From NCBI RefSeq assembly GCF_018129985.1, contig NZ_JAFCKT010000011.1, positions 1 to 64,000 of the forward strand: a stretch of 64,000 bases of DNA. The letters run 5' to 3'. Shown piece after piece: positions 41,807 through 51,813 of this stretch (its first letter is position 1; the number at the start of each line of letters is the position of its first letter). The notes beneath the pieces are model-generated. The model searched no databases, was not told the DNA's origin, and worked only from the letters and a program-made list of their open reading frames with translations. The position numbers and the translations under genes are program-made. The DNA is from Bradyrhizobium sp. SZCCT0148. GTDB taxonomy: Bacteria; Pseudomonadota; Alphaproteobacteria; Rhizobiales; Xanthobacteraceae.

Positions 41807-42832
41807 GTGAAAGCCGTCCATACCGAACTGCACCGCAGCCACGATCCGCAATTCTTCCTGGTCCGCGGTGTGGTCAAGCGCACCACCGAGCAGCCGGAGC
41901 GCGCCGACCGCCTGCTCAAGGGCTTGAAGGACGGCAAGCACCAGCTGGTCGAACCGACCACATTCGGGCAGGGGCCTCGCGCGCGCATTCACAGTCCGGA
42001 ATATCTGTCGTTCCTGAGCGAAGCCTGGGACGCCTGGACCGCGCTCGGCGATTCCGGCCCGGAGATGATCGGCAACATCCATCCGGTGCGCCATGCTGCG
42101 ACCTACCCGACCCATATCGTAGGCCGGCTCGGCTGGCATACCGCCGACACCGCGGCGCCGATCGGTCCGGGCACCTGGGCCGCCGCCTGTGCCGCGACCG
42201 ACGTTGCGGTCACCGCCGCGCAGATGGTGATGGACGGCGAGGATGCGGTCTATGCGCTCTGCCGTCCGCCCGGCCATCACGCCTATCGCGACATGGCCGG
42301 CGGCTTCTGCTTCCTCAACAACAGCGCGATCGCTGCCGCGCATCTGCGGCAGAAGCACGAGCGCGTCGTGATTCTCGACGTCGACGTCCATCACGGCAAC
42401 GGCACGCAAGGCATCTTCTACGCCCGGCCCGACGTCTACACGGTGTCGATCCATGCCGATCCCGTCGCCTACTATCCCTATGTGTGGGGGTATGCGCATG
42501 AGCGCGGCGAGGGACCCGGCCTCGGCACCAATCTCAACATCCCGCTCGCGATCGGCACCGGCGATGACGGCTACATCCAGGCGATGGACGTCGCGCGCAA
42601 GGCGATCGAGTCCTTTGCTCCCGGTGCGCTCGTCATCGCGCTCGGCCTGGATGCTTCCGAGCATGATCCGCTGAAGGGATTGGCGGTCACGACGCCGAGC
42701 TTCCGCCGCATCGGCCAGGCCATCGCCAGGATGGGCCTGCCGACCGTGTTCGTGCAGGAGGGCGGCTACCTCTCGGATATTCTGGGCGCGAACCTGACCT
42801 CGGTGCTGGCGGGGTTCGAAGAGGCGCGGTGA
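41807..42832 (+). CDS. Histone-deacetylase-fold amidohydrolase (acetylpolyamine type)
   Basis: 341 residues from a GTG at 41807. Zn-site landmarks are CRPPGHHAYRDMAGGFCFLN, LDVDVHHGNGTQGIFY, SIHADPVAYYPYVWGY and LGLDASEHDPLKG, with a closing QEGGYLSDILG. The YYPYVWGY loop near the active site is as in acetylpolyamine amidohydrolases. It probably deacetylates acetylputrescine, acetylspermidine or a related acylated amine, fitting the amine-catabolism genes upstream. Followed by the convergent Sfp-type gene with 19 bp between. Confidence 0.88.
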   Translation: MKAVHTELHRSHDPQFFLVRGVVKRTTEQPERADRLLKGLKDGKHQLVEPTTFGQGPRARIHSPEYLSFLSEAWDAWTALGDSGPEMIGNIHPVRHAATYPTHIVGRLGWHTADTAAPIGPGTWAAACAATDVAVTAAQMVMDGEDAVYALCRPPGHHAYRDMAGGFCFLNNSAIAAAHLRQKHERVVILDVDVHHGNGTQGIFYARPDVYTVSIHADPVAYYPYVWGYAHERGEGPGLGTNLNIPLAIGTGDDGYIQAMDVARKAIESFAPGALVIALGLDASEHDPLKGLAVTTPSFRRIGQAIARMGLPTVFVQEGGYLSDILGANLTSVLAGFEEAR

Positions 42833-42851
42833 TGCCGCCTCCGCGGCGGCG

Positions 42852-43583
42852 TCATTCCGCCGCTTCCCGGAGCGGCCAGGCGTTGCGGCTGATGGGAAGC
42901 CCGCCGTCCGCGCGAGAGCCGTCGGCGATCGCGAGGCGATGCGATGGCGAGGGCGAGCACAGCGAGAAGCGCCAGCCGTTGGGATCGTCGGCGATATCGG
43001 GCTTGAAGCTGATCTCGATCGCCTCGTGCGAGACCTGCATCGCGAAGGCGTCGAGCGGCAGATTGAGCCCAAAGCCCCTGGCCTTTAGGTAGGCTTCCTT
43101 GAGTGTCCAATAGTCGAAGAAGCGTTCGGTCGCCGCCGGCTCCGGCAGTGCGCGCAGCGCCTCGACCTCCTCCGGCGCAAAGAAGCGAAGCGCGGTGGAC
43201 AGCGGCGCCACCCGCCGCGACACTGTTTCGACGTCGACGCCGACGGATTCATGCCGCGACACGACGCAAGCGACGCAGCCGTCGGCGTGCGACAGGCTGA
43301 AATGCAGCGCGCTCGATGTCACGGGCGCTGCGACAAACGGGCGCCCGTAGCGACCGGTTGCAAAGGACCAGTCGGACGGCGCGACGTTGGAGGCGATCTG
43401 CGACAGCGCCAGGCGTAGCATCGCATGCGCGAAAATGTACTGCCGTCGATGCCGCTCGAACATGAAGCGATCGGCGCGGATCCGTTCATCGACCGAGAGC
43501 AGCCGCCGACACTCCTCGACCGCGCCCGGCGCGTCAATGGATTCGATCAATCCGACAAAGAGCTCGATTCTGTCGTTCGCCAT
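42852..43583 (-). CDS. 4'-phosphopantetheinyl transferase (Sfp type)
   Basis: 243 residues from the ATG at 43583; the longer frame to 43655 adds 24 residues of no visible domain. The two active-site motifs are VGVDVETVSRRV and FFDYWTLKEAYLKARGFGL. The middle AMLRLALSQI and HFSLSHADGCVACVVS fit Sfp/AcpT enzymes. It transfers phosphopantetheine from CoA to carrier proteins of NRPS, PKS or lysine synthesis. No carrier-protein gene is adjacent, so its client lies elsewhere. Confidence 0.88.
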   Translation of the reverse strand: MANDRIELFVGLIESIDAPGAVEECRRLLSVDERIRADRFMFERHRRQYIFAHAMLRLALSQIASNVAPSDWSFATGRYGRPFVAAPVTSSALHFSLSHADGCVACVVSRHESVGVDVETVSRRVAPLSTALRFFAPEEVEALRALPEPAATERFFDYWTLKEAYLKARGFGLNLPLDAFAMQVSHEAIEISFKPDIADDPNGWRFSLCSPSPSHRLAIADGSRADGGLPISRNAWPLREAAE

Positions 43584-44169
43584 CAATTGGGCCTTTAGCG
43601 CCAGGCCGGGGGTAAATCCCCGGTCCCGACGGAAGAACAACTGAGCAAGAATCAACCACGCAGACCGCTTCTAGCGGTCCACCGGGGCGAATTCTTGTCG
43701 ATTTGCAGGCCGGTTTACAGGCGCAAGCTTGTGCGAGACCCCAAGCTCGACCCGCGAGCGGGAAAAGTGAAGCCTGACGATTCCTGCGCGCCGATGAGCC
43801 TACGTCTTCTCGGCAACCAGTATGTTTTGGAGACCCGTGCAATCCTCGTCGCCCAACGAGGTGCTCCTGAAAAATTCGATTACACCCATAACGACCCCCC
43901 GGTCGAAAATATTCGTCCAAATCAAAACGCAGGATATCTTGCGCGGTGGCGCCAAATAATCAAGCTGCAACTGGGTCATTCACATCTTTGGCGGGTGAGC
44001 CCCGTAATCATCCGTGATGGCCGGGACTCCGTCGCGCCAGCCGAGCGTGGTGCAACGGTGCCGCCGGAGGGCTAACGCTTCGTTTCATTTTACCTTGATT
44101 GCGGATCGACGTTTCCAACCCATGCCGACACCGCTATGAGTACGGTCCGATGGCCATTTGAGCGCGCCC
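43584..44169. other. 586-bp region without a supported gene
   Basis: Between the Sfp-type gene and the DUF6492 gene there is no frame with good composition and a ribosome site. One 126-codon frame (43695-44075) has a mixed composition and no family. Promoters for both flanking genes would lie here. Nothing else recognised. Confidence 0.5.
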
Positions 44170-45120
44170 ATGCATTCCGTTGCCCTGCTGACTGCCAGCT
44201 ATGCCAAGGATATCGAACGCTTTTCGCTGCTCAGCGAGAGCATCGACACCTGGCTCACGGGATACACGCGGCATTATGTCCTCGTTAACGATGAGGATTT
44301 GCCGCTGTTCGCGCGGTTCGCCTCCGACAAGCGGGTCATCGTTCCGGCCTCGCGCTATTTGCCGAAATGGCTGTTCGCGCTGCCGCTGGCGCTCCAGTTC
44401 ATCAGCAAGCGGCGGGTCTGGCTGTCGCTGCTGTCGTCGCCGGTTCACGGCTGGCACATCCAGCAGATCCTGAAGATCGCCGGCGTCCTCAACGCGCCCG
44501 AGCAGCGCGTCTGCATCCTGGATTCGGACAATCTCTTTTTCCGCGCATTCGACGTCGGCCAATATGCCGGCGCCGGGAAGACGCCGCTGTTCGTCACGCC
44601 GAAGGACATCGGCGCCGATCACCCCCTGCATGGGTTGTGGCTGCGCACCGTTGATCAGCTTCTCGGCATCAAGGACCGCTCCTTCCCAGCCGACGACTAC
44701 GTCGGCAACGCGCTGGTCTGGGACAAGGACACCGCGCGCGCGATGACCGATGCCATCAAGTCGGCGACCGGCTTGAACTGGGTCCTGGCGCTGTGCCGTA
44801 AGAAGAAGTTCTCGGAATATCTGATGTACGGCCACTTCGTCGCGAACTCGCCCGCGCACCTGGCCGCCCATCGGGTTACCGAAGACAGCATCGCGGTCTC
44901 GCATTGGGACGACACGCCGCTCGACCGTCCGGCCATCGAAGCGCTGATGCGCGCCGCGAGGCCCGAGCAGGTCGCGCTCTGCATCCAGTCCTATTCGTCG
45001 ACCTCGGTCGATGACATCCGCGACGTGTTCCGGCTCAGTTCGCGCGATCGCCGCGCTCCAAGCCTGGCGCCGGACCATATCGACGACGCGGCCGAGTTCG
45101 AGGCAAAGGCGCGCAGCTAG
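44170..45120 (+). CDS. DUF6492 family glycosyltransferase-like protein
   Basis: 316 residues from the ATG at 44170; an in-frame TTG at 44158 is less likely. The start HSVALLTASYAKDIERFSLL and the middle CILDSDNLFFRAFD, with an acidic D-x-D (DSD), fit a GT-A-like nucleotide-sugar enzyme. The family DUF6492 is poorly characterised but often found near surface-polysaccharide genes. Here a GH10-type exported enzyme and a Wzx-like flippase follow, in line with that. Confidence 0.7.
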   Translation: MHSVALLTASYAKDIERFSLLSESIDTWLTGYTRHYVLVNDEDLPLFARFASDKRVIVPASRYLPKWLFALPLALQFISKRRVWLSLLSSPVHGWHIQQILKIAGVLNAPEQRVCILDSDNLFFRAFDVGQYAGAGKTPLFVTPKDIGADHPLHGLWLRTVDQLLGIKDRSFPADDYVGNALVWDKDTARAMTDAIKSATGLNWVLALCRKKKFSEYLMYGHFVANSPAHLAAHRVTEDSIAVSHWDDTPLDRPAIEALMRAARPEQVALCIQSYSSTSVDDIRDVFRLSSRDRRAPSLAPDHIDDAAEFEAKARS

Positions 45121-45128
45121 GCTCGCGT

Positions 45129-46196
45129 TCAAGCGTCTTTCGTAAACTTGCTGATCACGTCCATGAACGGCTTCGGCTTGAACTCGCCGTCGAGCGGCAG
45201 CGGGCGGTTCGGCTGCTTGTCCGCGCGGGCAAAGGTGCCGTTGATCCAGCTGTAGCGGTCCGAGAGGCCCCAGGTGAGGATCGAGCGCACCGGGCCGCTG
45301 GTCGAGATCGCCGTCAGCAGGTCGTTGACCCGCTTGGCGACGATGGCATCGCGCTCCGCCGGATTGCCCGTCAACTTCTGGTCGTCGACGTCGAGCTCGG
45401 TGACATACACCTCAAGTCCCCAGGAGCGCAGCTCGGTGACGAATTCGGCGAGCCCATGGGTGTCGATCTCGAGCTCGGCATGGAGGTGCGATTGCAGCCC
45501 CACGGCATGGAGCGGAACGCCCTGGTCGAGCAAGTCCATGATCAGGTGTCGGTAGGCCGCGCGCTTGGCAATGAAAGAGTCCTTGGCGGACTCGATGTCG
45601 TATTCGTTGATCGCGAGCTTGACGAAGGGATCGGCTGCAGCCGCCGTGCGGAAGGCTAATGGAATCCAGCTCTGGCCGAGATGCTGGGTCCAGAACGTGT
45701 CGCGCCGGTCCTTCGGGCTGCGGGGATTGTCGGGGATCGGCTCGTTGACGACGTCCCACGACGTCAGCTTGTCCTTGTAATAAGACACGACCGTGCCGAT
45801 GTGGTCGACATAGGCGCGCTCGACGCCGCGGGTCTCCTTGATCTGCTTGGCCCAGTCCGGAATGTCGTGATACCAGGCCAGCGCGTGGCCGCGCATCGTC
45901 AGGTCGTTGTCCCGCGCAAAATCCAGGATGGCATCGGCGCGCTCGAAATTGAACGTGTGCGCATTCGGCCGCAGCATCGGCCATTTCAGTTCGAGCACCG
46001 GCACCACTTGGGTGCAATAGGTGCTGATGGCCTCGCCGAGCCTCGGATCGGCCTGCAGGTCCCAGAGCGTGGCGGCTGCGCCGAACCCCTGATTGCGTCG
46101 TGCCAGCTTCGACGCCGGCGCCGCCGACACGGAGGCGCCTGCCGCGAGTGCTGCGGCGCCGCCGAGGAGAAATTCGCGTCTGTCGAGCCTGGTCAC
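45129..46196 (-). CDS. TAT-exported GH10 family glycoside hydrolase
   Basis: 355 residues from a GTG at 46196 (AAGGGA six bases upstream). The TAT signal is RREFLLGGAA. The GH10 acid/base Glu is in WDVVNEPIP (about residue 152), and the nucleophile Glu is in VYVTELDVDD (about 267). Other typical residues: HALAWYHDIPDW, and SWINGTF near the end. GH10 enzymes are xylanases or, in bacteria with polysaccharide genes, hydrolases of a self-made glycan. Convergent with the DUF6492 gene, 8 bp between the stops. Confidence 0.88.
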   Translation of the reverse strand: MTRLDRREFLLGGAAALAAGASVSAAPASKLARRNQGFGAAATLWDLQADPRLGEAISTYCTQVVPVLELKWPMLRPNAHTFNFERADAILDFARDNDLTMRGHALAWYHDIPDWAKQIKETRGVERAYVDHIGTVVSYYKDKLTSWDVVNEPIPDNPRSPKDRRDTFWTQHLGQSWIPLAFRTAAAADPFVKLAINEYDIESAKDSFIAKRAAYRHLIMDLLDQGVPLHAVGLQSHLHAELEIDTHGLAEFVTELRSWGLEVYVTELDVDDQKLTGNPAERDAIVAKRVNDLLTAISTSGPVRSILTWGLSDRYSWINGTFARADKQPNRPLPLDGEFKPKPFMDVISKFTKDA

Positions 46197-46516
46197 GGCA
46201 GTCCCTTTTCGAGCCAACGCACCATCGTACCAAGCGTCGCTTCACAACGCCGGGGTTTCGTCTCGTGGGGTTAACTTCCGCCGTCTGCGGGGCATGGTTT
46301 CCTTCCAGGATCGCGCCATGCCGTGTTCGGGAAGGGCAAATTTAACGCTAACGCGCGAAAGCCGCTTCAGAGCTTCATTCGCCGCCCGATCTGCAAACTT
46401 ATGTGACAATCTTGAGCGATGCTGCGGCGCATTCACTCGCCCCGCAAGGCGCCATTCAAGGCCGCATTGATGAACGGCCGCCACACTCGCAAGACCGCCG
46501 CCGGTCCCGTGCTCGC
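46197..46516. other. 320-bp divergent gap between GH10 and flippase genes
   Basis: No reading frame with a supported start. Promoters for both directions are expected here. No repeat or strong hairpin was seen. Confidence 0.4.
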
Positions 46517-47953
46517 ATGCTGAACCGCCATTTCTCGATTTATCTCGTCGCCTACATCCTGCCTGCGGCGGTAGGCTTCTTCGCGGTCACGGCCTATACG
46601 CGGCTGCTGACGCCGTCCGAGTACGGCGTCTATGTCGTCGGCATCAGCCTTGCCGGCATCCTGGGCGCGATCTTCTTCGCCTGGATCAAGCTGTCGGTGT
46701 CGCGCTATCAGGCGATGTCGGCGGAGGTGGATTTTCGCGGGACGGCAATGGTGGCCTTCGGGCTCACCGTCGCGGTGCTCTGCGCCACGACCCCGCTGGT
46801 CTTCCTGTTCCGCAGCGACCTCAGTGTCGAACTGCTGCTCGCCAGCATGTTCGTCGCGATCATGGCCAATGCGGTCGATGTCGGTCAGGAGTTTGAGCGC
46901 GCCAAATTGCGTCCCTACCGGTTTGCCGCGATCTCGATCGTGCGCAGCGTGTCGAGCGTCGGCTTCGGCCTGCTCGGCATCTGGCTCGGCTGGGGTGGAT
47001 TGGGGCTGCTCGCAGCGTTCGGCCTGGGATCGCTCACCGGCATCATCCTGAACCTCGTCGGCGACCGCACCAGGATCGCGCGCTTCGACCGCAACCAGTT
47101 CATGCAGCTGGCCCGCTACGGCCTGCCGCTGACGCTGGCCGGGCTCTCCGTTGCGGTCTATTCGGCCTGCGACCGCCTGATCGTGGCCTATCTGCTCGGC
47201 AAGGATGCCGCCGGCATCTTCGGCGTCGCCGCAGACCTGCCGCGTCAGTTCATGGTCATGATCGCGTCTAGCGTCGCCGCGGCCACGGTGCCGCTGGTGT
47301 TCCGGTCATTGTCCGACAACAACAAGGAGACGACGCGAGAGCGGCTAACCGAAAGCCTCGAGCTGCTGCTCGTCGTCGTCACGCCCGTTGCGATCTGGCT
47401 CGCGCTTGCAGCGGATCAGGTCGCCGGCACGCTCGTCGGCGTCGACTTCCGCGCGGGTGTTTCGGCGCTGCTGCCGACGCTGGTGCTCGCCCGCTTCTTC
47501 GGCATCGCCAATCAGTTCTACGTGCAGATCAGCTTCCAGCTCGCCGAGCGGCCCTTCATGCTGGCGGCGCAATCCTTCCTGACGCTGGTGGTCAGCGTCG
47601 CCCTGATGGTCGCGCTGGTCGCCGGCTATGGCCTTTACGGCGCGGCGCTGGCGACGCTCGCAACAGAGGCGCTCGGCTTCCTCGTTGCCGTCGTCCTGAT
47701 GCATCGCGCCCACCCGGTCCCGTTCGACTTCGGCCGCCTCGCCGGTATTGCGGCCTCCGCAGCGGTGATGGCGGCTGCGATCCTGGCTGCGCGGTCGCAA
47801 GCGGGCGGTACCGGCTTCATGTCGCTCGTCATCGTCAGCCTCGCCGGTGGCCTTGCCTATGTCGCGACCGCCTGGCTCCTCAACGTCGCCAGTGTCCGGA
47901 CGCTGTCGCTGCGTTTCCTGCGGAGCTTCAACCGCAAGCCGCTGGGCGTTTAG
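46517..47953 (+). CDS. Wzx-like polysaccharide flippase
   Basis: 478 residues from the ATG at 46517, where the first helix starts. Twelve or more membrane segments (about 10-30, 40-60, and further pairs to residue 465) match the MOP/PST flippase family. YTRLLTPSEYGVYVVGISL at the N-terminus is the family's common entry motif. It would move lipid-linked oligosaccharides across the inner membrane. Upstream frame to 46403 lacks a ribosome site. Together with GH10 and DUF6492 it suggests a small capsule or EPS locus. Confidence 0.82.
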   Translation: MLNRHFSIYLVAYILPAAVGFFAVTAYTRLLTPSEYGVYVVGISLAGILGAIFFAWIKLSVSRYQAMSAEVDFRGTAMVAFGLTVAVLCATTPLVFLFRSDLSVELLLASMFVAIMANAVDVGQEFERAKLRPYRFAAISIVRSVSSVGFGLLGIWLGWGGLGLLAAFGLGSLTGIILNLVGDRTRIARFDRNQFMQLARYGLPLTLAGLSVAVYSACDRLIVAYLLGKDAAGIFGVAADLPRQFMVMIASSVAAATVPLVFRSLSDNNKETTRERLTESLELLLVVVTPVAIWLALAADQVAGTLVGVDFRAGVSALLPTLVLARFFGIANQFYVQISFQLAERPFMLAAQSFLTLVVSVALMVALVAGYGLYGAALATLATEALGFLVAVVLMHRAHPVPFDFGRLAGIAASAAVMAAAILAARSQAGGTGFMSLVIVSLAGGLAYVATAWLLNVASVRTLSLRFLRSFNRKPLGV

Positions 47954-48208
47954 CTGCCGCTGACGCAGTCGCGCGTGCCTTGGCCCCGCGGCTCTCCGCG
48001 ACGTGACAGTTCCCCTGCCGCTATTTCTCGACGCGGAAAGCTGTGCGCAAGAGAGAGGCAGTCGCCTCCGCATGTCATAGCCGTGGCCGGAGCTATGTTC
48101 GGCGGCGCTTGTAAATCAACGTTCATTCTGCTCATTAGGGGCCTAAATTGCGCTGCAACAAGCGCAACGGGATCATCGACTAAAGTCGATAGCCAGTGAG
48201 GAAACTAA

Positions 48209-49444
48209 ATGATGCGCAAACTTACTTTGGCCATTGCCGTGATTGCCCCGATGCTTGGCCAAGCCGCATCGGCCGAGGACACCATCAAGATCGGCTACAT
48301 CGATCCGCTCTCCGGCGGTGGTGCCAGCGTCGGCGAGGGTGGCCTGAAGACCTTTCAGTATCTGGCCGAGGAGATGAACGCCAAGGGCGGCATTCTCGGC
48401 AAGAAGATCGAGATCGTCGGCCTCGACAACAAGACGAATCCGCAGGAAAGCCTTGTGCAGGCCCAGAAGGCGATCGACTCGGGGGTCCGCTTCATTACGC
48501 AGGGCAACGGTTCGTCCGTCGCCGCGGCGCTCTCGGACTTCGTCACCAAGAACAACACGCGCAATCCCGGCAAGGAAGTCCTGTACTTCAACTACGCCGC
48601 CGTCGATCCGAGCCTGACCAACGACAAGTGCAGCTATTGGCATTTCCGCTGGGACGCAGGCTCCGACATCAAGATGGAAGCGCTCACCAACTACATGAAG
48701 GACACCCCATCGATCAAAAAGGTGTACCTGATCAACCAGGATTATTCGTTCGGCCAATCGGTGCGCACCGACGCCCGCAAGATGCTGGGCGCCAAGCGTC
48801 CGGATATCCAGATCGTCGGCGACGAGCTGCATCCGCTGCTCAAGGTCACCGACTTCTCGCCCTACATCGCCAAGATCAAGGCTTCGGGCGCCGACAGCGT
48901 CGTCACCGGCAATTGGGGCCAGGACATCGCGCTGCTGCTCAAGGCCGCGGCCGACGCCGGCCTGAAGGTCAACTGGTACACCTATTATGCCGGCGGTGCC
49001 GGTGGGCCGACCGCGATCAAGCAGACCGGCCTCGACCACCAGGTCTTCCAGATCACCGAAGGCTTCGCCAATTCGGGCAACCAGGCGGCAATGGATTTCG
49101 AAAAGGCGTTCCGCGCCAAGGTCGGAATTTCGCTATGGTATCCGCGCGCAGTCAACGAGATGCGCATGTTCAAGGCGGCGGCGGAGAAGGCCAATTCGGT
49201 CGACCCCGTGAAGGTCGCGGCGGCACTCGAAGACCTGAAGTTCGAGGTTCTCGACGGCGGCCAGGGCCTCATGCGCAAGGACGACCACCAATTCTTCCAG
49301 CCGATCTACATCTCCTCCTTCGGCAAGCTCGCCGCCAACGAGCCGTTCGACGAGGAGAACACCGGCTGGGGGTGGCACATGGTCTCAAAGGTCGACACCG
49401 CGCAGGCGATGGTCTCCACGACCTGCAAGATGGCGCGGCCGTAA
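48209..49444 (+). CDS. Branched-chain-type ABC transporter binding protein
   Basis: 411 residues. GAGGAAACTAA precedes the ATG. Signal peptide to about 22 (AASAEDTIK). Type I periplasmic binding fold: IGYIDPLSGGGASVGEGGLK, FQYLAEEMNAKGGILGKKIE, RFITQGNGSSVAAALSDFVT. The second lobe covers about 155-330. Substrates are likely branched-chain amino acids, amides or urea. First gene of the five-gene transporter operon; a 120-bp gap separates it from LivH. Confidence 0.9.
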   Translation: MMRKLTLAIAVIAPMLGQAASAEDTIKIGYIDPLSGGGASVGEGGLKTFQYLAEEMNAKGGILGKKIEIVGLDNKTNPQESLVQAQKAIDSGVRFITQGNGSSVAAALSDFVTKNNTRNPGKEVLYFNYAAVDPSLTNDKCSYWHFRWDAGSDIKMEALTNYMKDTPSIKKVYLINQDYSFGQSVRTDARKMLGAKRPDIQIVGDELHPLLKVTDFSPYIAKIKASGADSVVTGNWGQDIALLLKAAADAGLKVNWYTYYAGGAGGPTAIKQTGLDHQVFQITEGFANSGNQAAMDFEKAFRAKVGISLWYPRAVNEMRMFKAAAEKANSVDPVKVAAALEDLKFEVLDGGQGLMRKDDHQFFQPIYISSFGKLAANEPFDEENTGWGWHMVSKVDTAQAMVSTTCKMARP

Positions 49445-49564
49445 TCACCTGGCCCACCGCTCTCGCGCGACCGTCACTGGTCCTGGGAAGGCGGCGGGCG
49501 GAAGGCCTTTGATTGGACGACATTCACCCGGGGCCATCGGGCCCCGGCCAGAGACGAGTGCGCT

Positions 49565-50512
49565 GTGCTTGAACTCATTGTCATTTCGACCCTGAACGGC
49601 GTGCTGTTCGGCATGCTGCTCTTCCTGCTGTCGAGCGGGCTCACCGTCATCTTCAGCATGATGGGCGTGCTCAACTTCGCCCATGCCAGCTTCTACATGC
49701 TAGGCGCCTTCTTCGGCTTCCAGCTCACCAAATGGATCGGCTTCTGGCCGGCGCTGGTGCTGGCGCCGTTGCTGGTCGGCGCCATCGGCATGGCCGTGGA
49801 GCGCTACGGCCTGCGCAACACCCACAAGCACGGCCATGTCGCGGAACTGTTGCTGACATTCGGCCTCGCGTTTGCGATCGAGGAGATCGTGTCGATGATC
49901 TGGGGCAAGAGCCCGGTCGACTACCGCGTGCCCGCTCTGCTCGACTTCCCGGCTTTCACGATCTTCTCGACCAATTATCCCGCCTACAAGCTCTTCATGC
50001 TGGCCGTCTCGATCGTGATCTTCATTGCGTTGCTGATCGTGCTCAAGCGCACCCGCGTTGGCCTGATCGTGCAGGCGGCGCTGACGCATCCGCATATGGT
50101 CGGCCATCTCGGCCACAACGTCGGCCGCGTGTTCATGGCGGTGTTCGGCGTCGGCAGCGCGCTGGCCGGCCTCGCCGGTGTCATTGCCGGTCCCGCGCTG
50201 GTGACGCAATCCGATATGGCCGCGGCACTCGGCCCGATCCTGTTCGTGGTGATCGTGTTCGGCGGCCTCGGGTCGTTGCCGGGCGCGTTCATTGCCTCGC
50301 TGGTCATCGGCCTGGTGCAGACCTTTGCGGTGGCGCTCGACGGCTCGCTCGCGAGCGCCTTCGGCCCGCTCGATCCGTCGGCCGGTCCCTCCGTCCTCAC
50401 CGACATCTGGAACGTCACCATCGCCCAGGTCGCGCCGATCGTGCCTTATCTGCTGCTGGTGATCATTCTGATCGTACGCCCCATGGGCCTGATGGGGACA
50501 CGCGAGTCATGA
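49565..50512 (+). CDS. livH: Branched-chain ABC transporter permease LivH
   Basis: 315 residues from a GTG at 49565. Eight membrane segments. The N-terminus LNGVLFGMLLFLLSSGLTVI and the late GLGSLPGAFIASLVIGLVQT match LivH. Start and end agree with the family's usual 290-320 residues. It overlaps livM by four bases (ATGA). Confidence 0.92.
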   Translation: MLELIVISTLNGVLFGMLLFLLSSGLTVIFSMMGVLNFAHASFYMLGAFFGFQLTKWIGFWPALVLAPLLVGAIGMAVERYGLRNTHKHGHVAELLLTFGLAFAIEEIVSMIWGKSPVDYRVPALLDFPAFTIFSTNYPAYKLFMLAVSIVIFIALLIVLKRTRVGLIVQAALTHPHMVGHLGHNVGRVFMAVFGVGSALAGLAGVIAGPALVTQSDMAAALGPILFVVIVFGGLGSLPGAFIASLVIGLVQTFAVALDGSLASAFGPLDPSAGPSVLTDIWNVTIAQVAPIVPYLLLVIILIVRPMGLMGTRES

Positions 50513-51813
50513 CCGCCAAGGTGACCCCGACCTCGACATCGGCATCGAATGCTCCAGGCAAGCCTGCCGGCGACGGCCTGCGCTTCTACGGCGTCTGGCT
50601 GCTTGGCATCGCCGCGCTGATCGTCCTGCCGATGCTGTTCTCCTCCGGCGGCTCGCTGACATCGTTCAGCCTGATCGGCATCGCCATCGTCTTTGCGCTG
50701 TCCTACAACATCCTGCTCGGCCAGACCGGCCTGCTGTCGTTCGGTCATGCCGTGCATTACGGTCTGGGCGGCTTCGCGGCCTGCCACATGATGAACGCGG
50801 TGGTCGCGCACAAATGGCCGATCCCGCTGCCGTTCATCCCGCTGTTCGGCGGGCTCGGCGGCCTCGTGTTCGCAATCATCATCGGCTGGGTGATGACCAA
50901 GCGCGCCGGCACCGTGTTCGCGATGATCTCGCTCGGCATCGGCGAGCTCGTGGCGTCGTCTTCGCTGATCCTGCGATCGGTGTTCGGCGGCGAATCCGGC
51001 GTCACCACGGACCGCACCGCGCTGCCGAAGATGTTCGGCTGGTCATTCGGTCCGCAGCTTCAGGTCTATTACCTCATCGCGTTCTGGCTGGTGCTGTCGG
51101 CAATCGCGATGTACGCGCTGACCCGGACGCCGCTGGGCCGGATCAGCAACGCCGTCCGCGACAATCCTGAACGCGTCCAGTTCATCGGCTATGATCCCCA
51201 TGTCGTCCGCTATCTCGCCTTCTGCTTTGCCGGCTTCTTTGCCGGTGTCGCCGGTGGCTTGGCCGCAATCAATTTCGAGATCGCGAACTCCGCCTATCTC
51301 GGCGCGATCCAGTCGGGCCTCGTGCTGTTCTCGACCTTCATCGGCGGCACCGCCTATTTCTTCGGGCCGATCCTCGGCGCGATCCTGGTGACCTACCTGC
51401 AGCTCGGGCTGACCAGCGTCACCAGCGTCTGGCAGCTCTACTTCGGCATCATCTTCATCGGCATCGTGATGTTCTCGCCCGGCGGCATTGCCGGCCTTCT
51501 GATGATGCACCGGCCGCTGGTTCGCGCCGGCACGCTTCGGACCGTGATCCTGTCCTATCTCGTCGCGGTCGTTCCCACCGTGGCGCTCGCCTGCGGCGTC
51601 ATCCTGGCCATCGAGACGGTCGCGCGCTTTTCCGGCGGTGAGACCATCAATCTGTTCGGCATCGGCTTCAAGCCGCAATCGCCAGTGACATGGATCGTCG
51701 CCTTGGTTCTCCTGGTCGGCGGCGGTTTTGTCGCACGGCTGAGCTGGGGGCGGATCGCGGAGGCGTGGGACAGGGCTGCGACCGTCGCCCGTGACCGGGG
51801 GTATCTGGCATGA
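50509..51813 (+). CDS. livM: Branched-chain ABC transporter permease LivM
   Basis: 434 residues from the ATG overlapping the LivH stop. The N-terminal 20 residues are polar, then come ten membrane segments with the family pattern YNILLGQTGLLSFGHAVHYG and NPERVQFIGYDPHVVRYLAF. At the C-terminus there are two extra hydrophobic segments (about 350-375 and 395-415), making it longer than typical LivM. It pairs with LivH to form the channel. Confidence 0.92.
   Translation: MTAKVTPTSTSASNAPGKPAGDGLRFYGVWLLGIAALIVLPMLFSSGGSLTSFSLIGIAIVFALSYNILLGQTGLLSFGHAVHYGLGGFAACHMMNAVVAHKWPIPLPFIPLFGGLGGLVFAIIIGWVMTKRAGTVFAMISLGIGELVASSSLILRSVFGGESGVTTDRTALPKMFGWSFGPQLQVYYLIAFWLVLSAIAMYALTRTPLGRISNAVRDNPERVQFIGYDPHVVRYLAFCFAGFFAGVAGGLAAINFEIANSAYLGAIQSGLVLFSTFIGGTAYFFGPILGAILVTYLQLGLTSVTSVWQLYFGIIFIGIVMFSPGGIAGLLMMHRPLVRAGTLRTVILSYLVAVVPTVALACGVILAIETVARFSGGETINLFGIGFKPQSPVTWIVALVLLVGGGFVARLSWGRIAEAWDRAATVARDRGYLA

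Noticed and set aside
43695..44075. 126-codon frame in the gap after the Sfp-type gene
   Set aside because: No convincing ribosome site, no family pattern, and unusual composition compared with neighbours.
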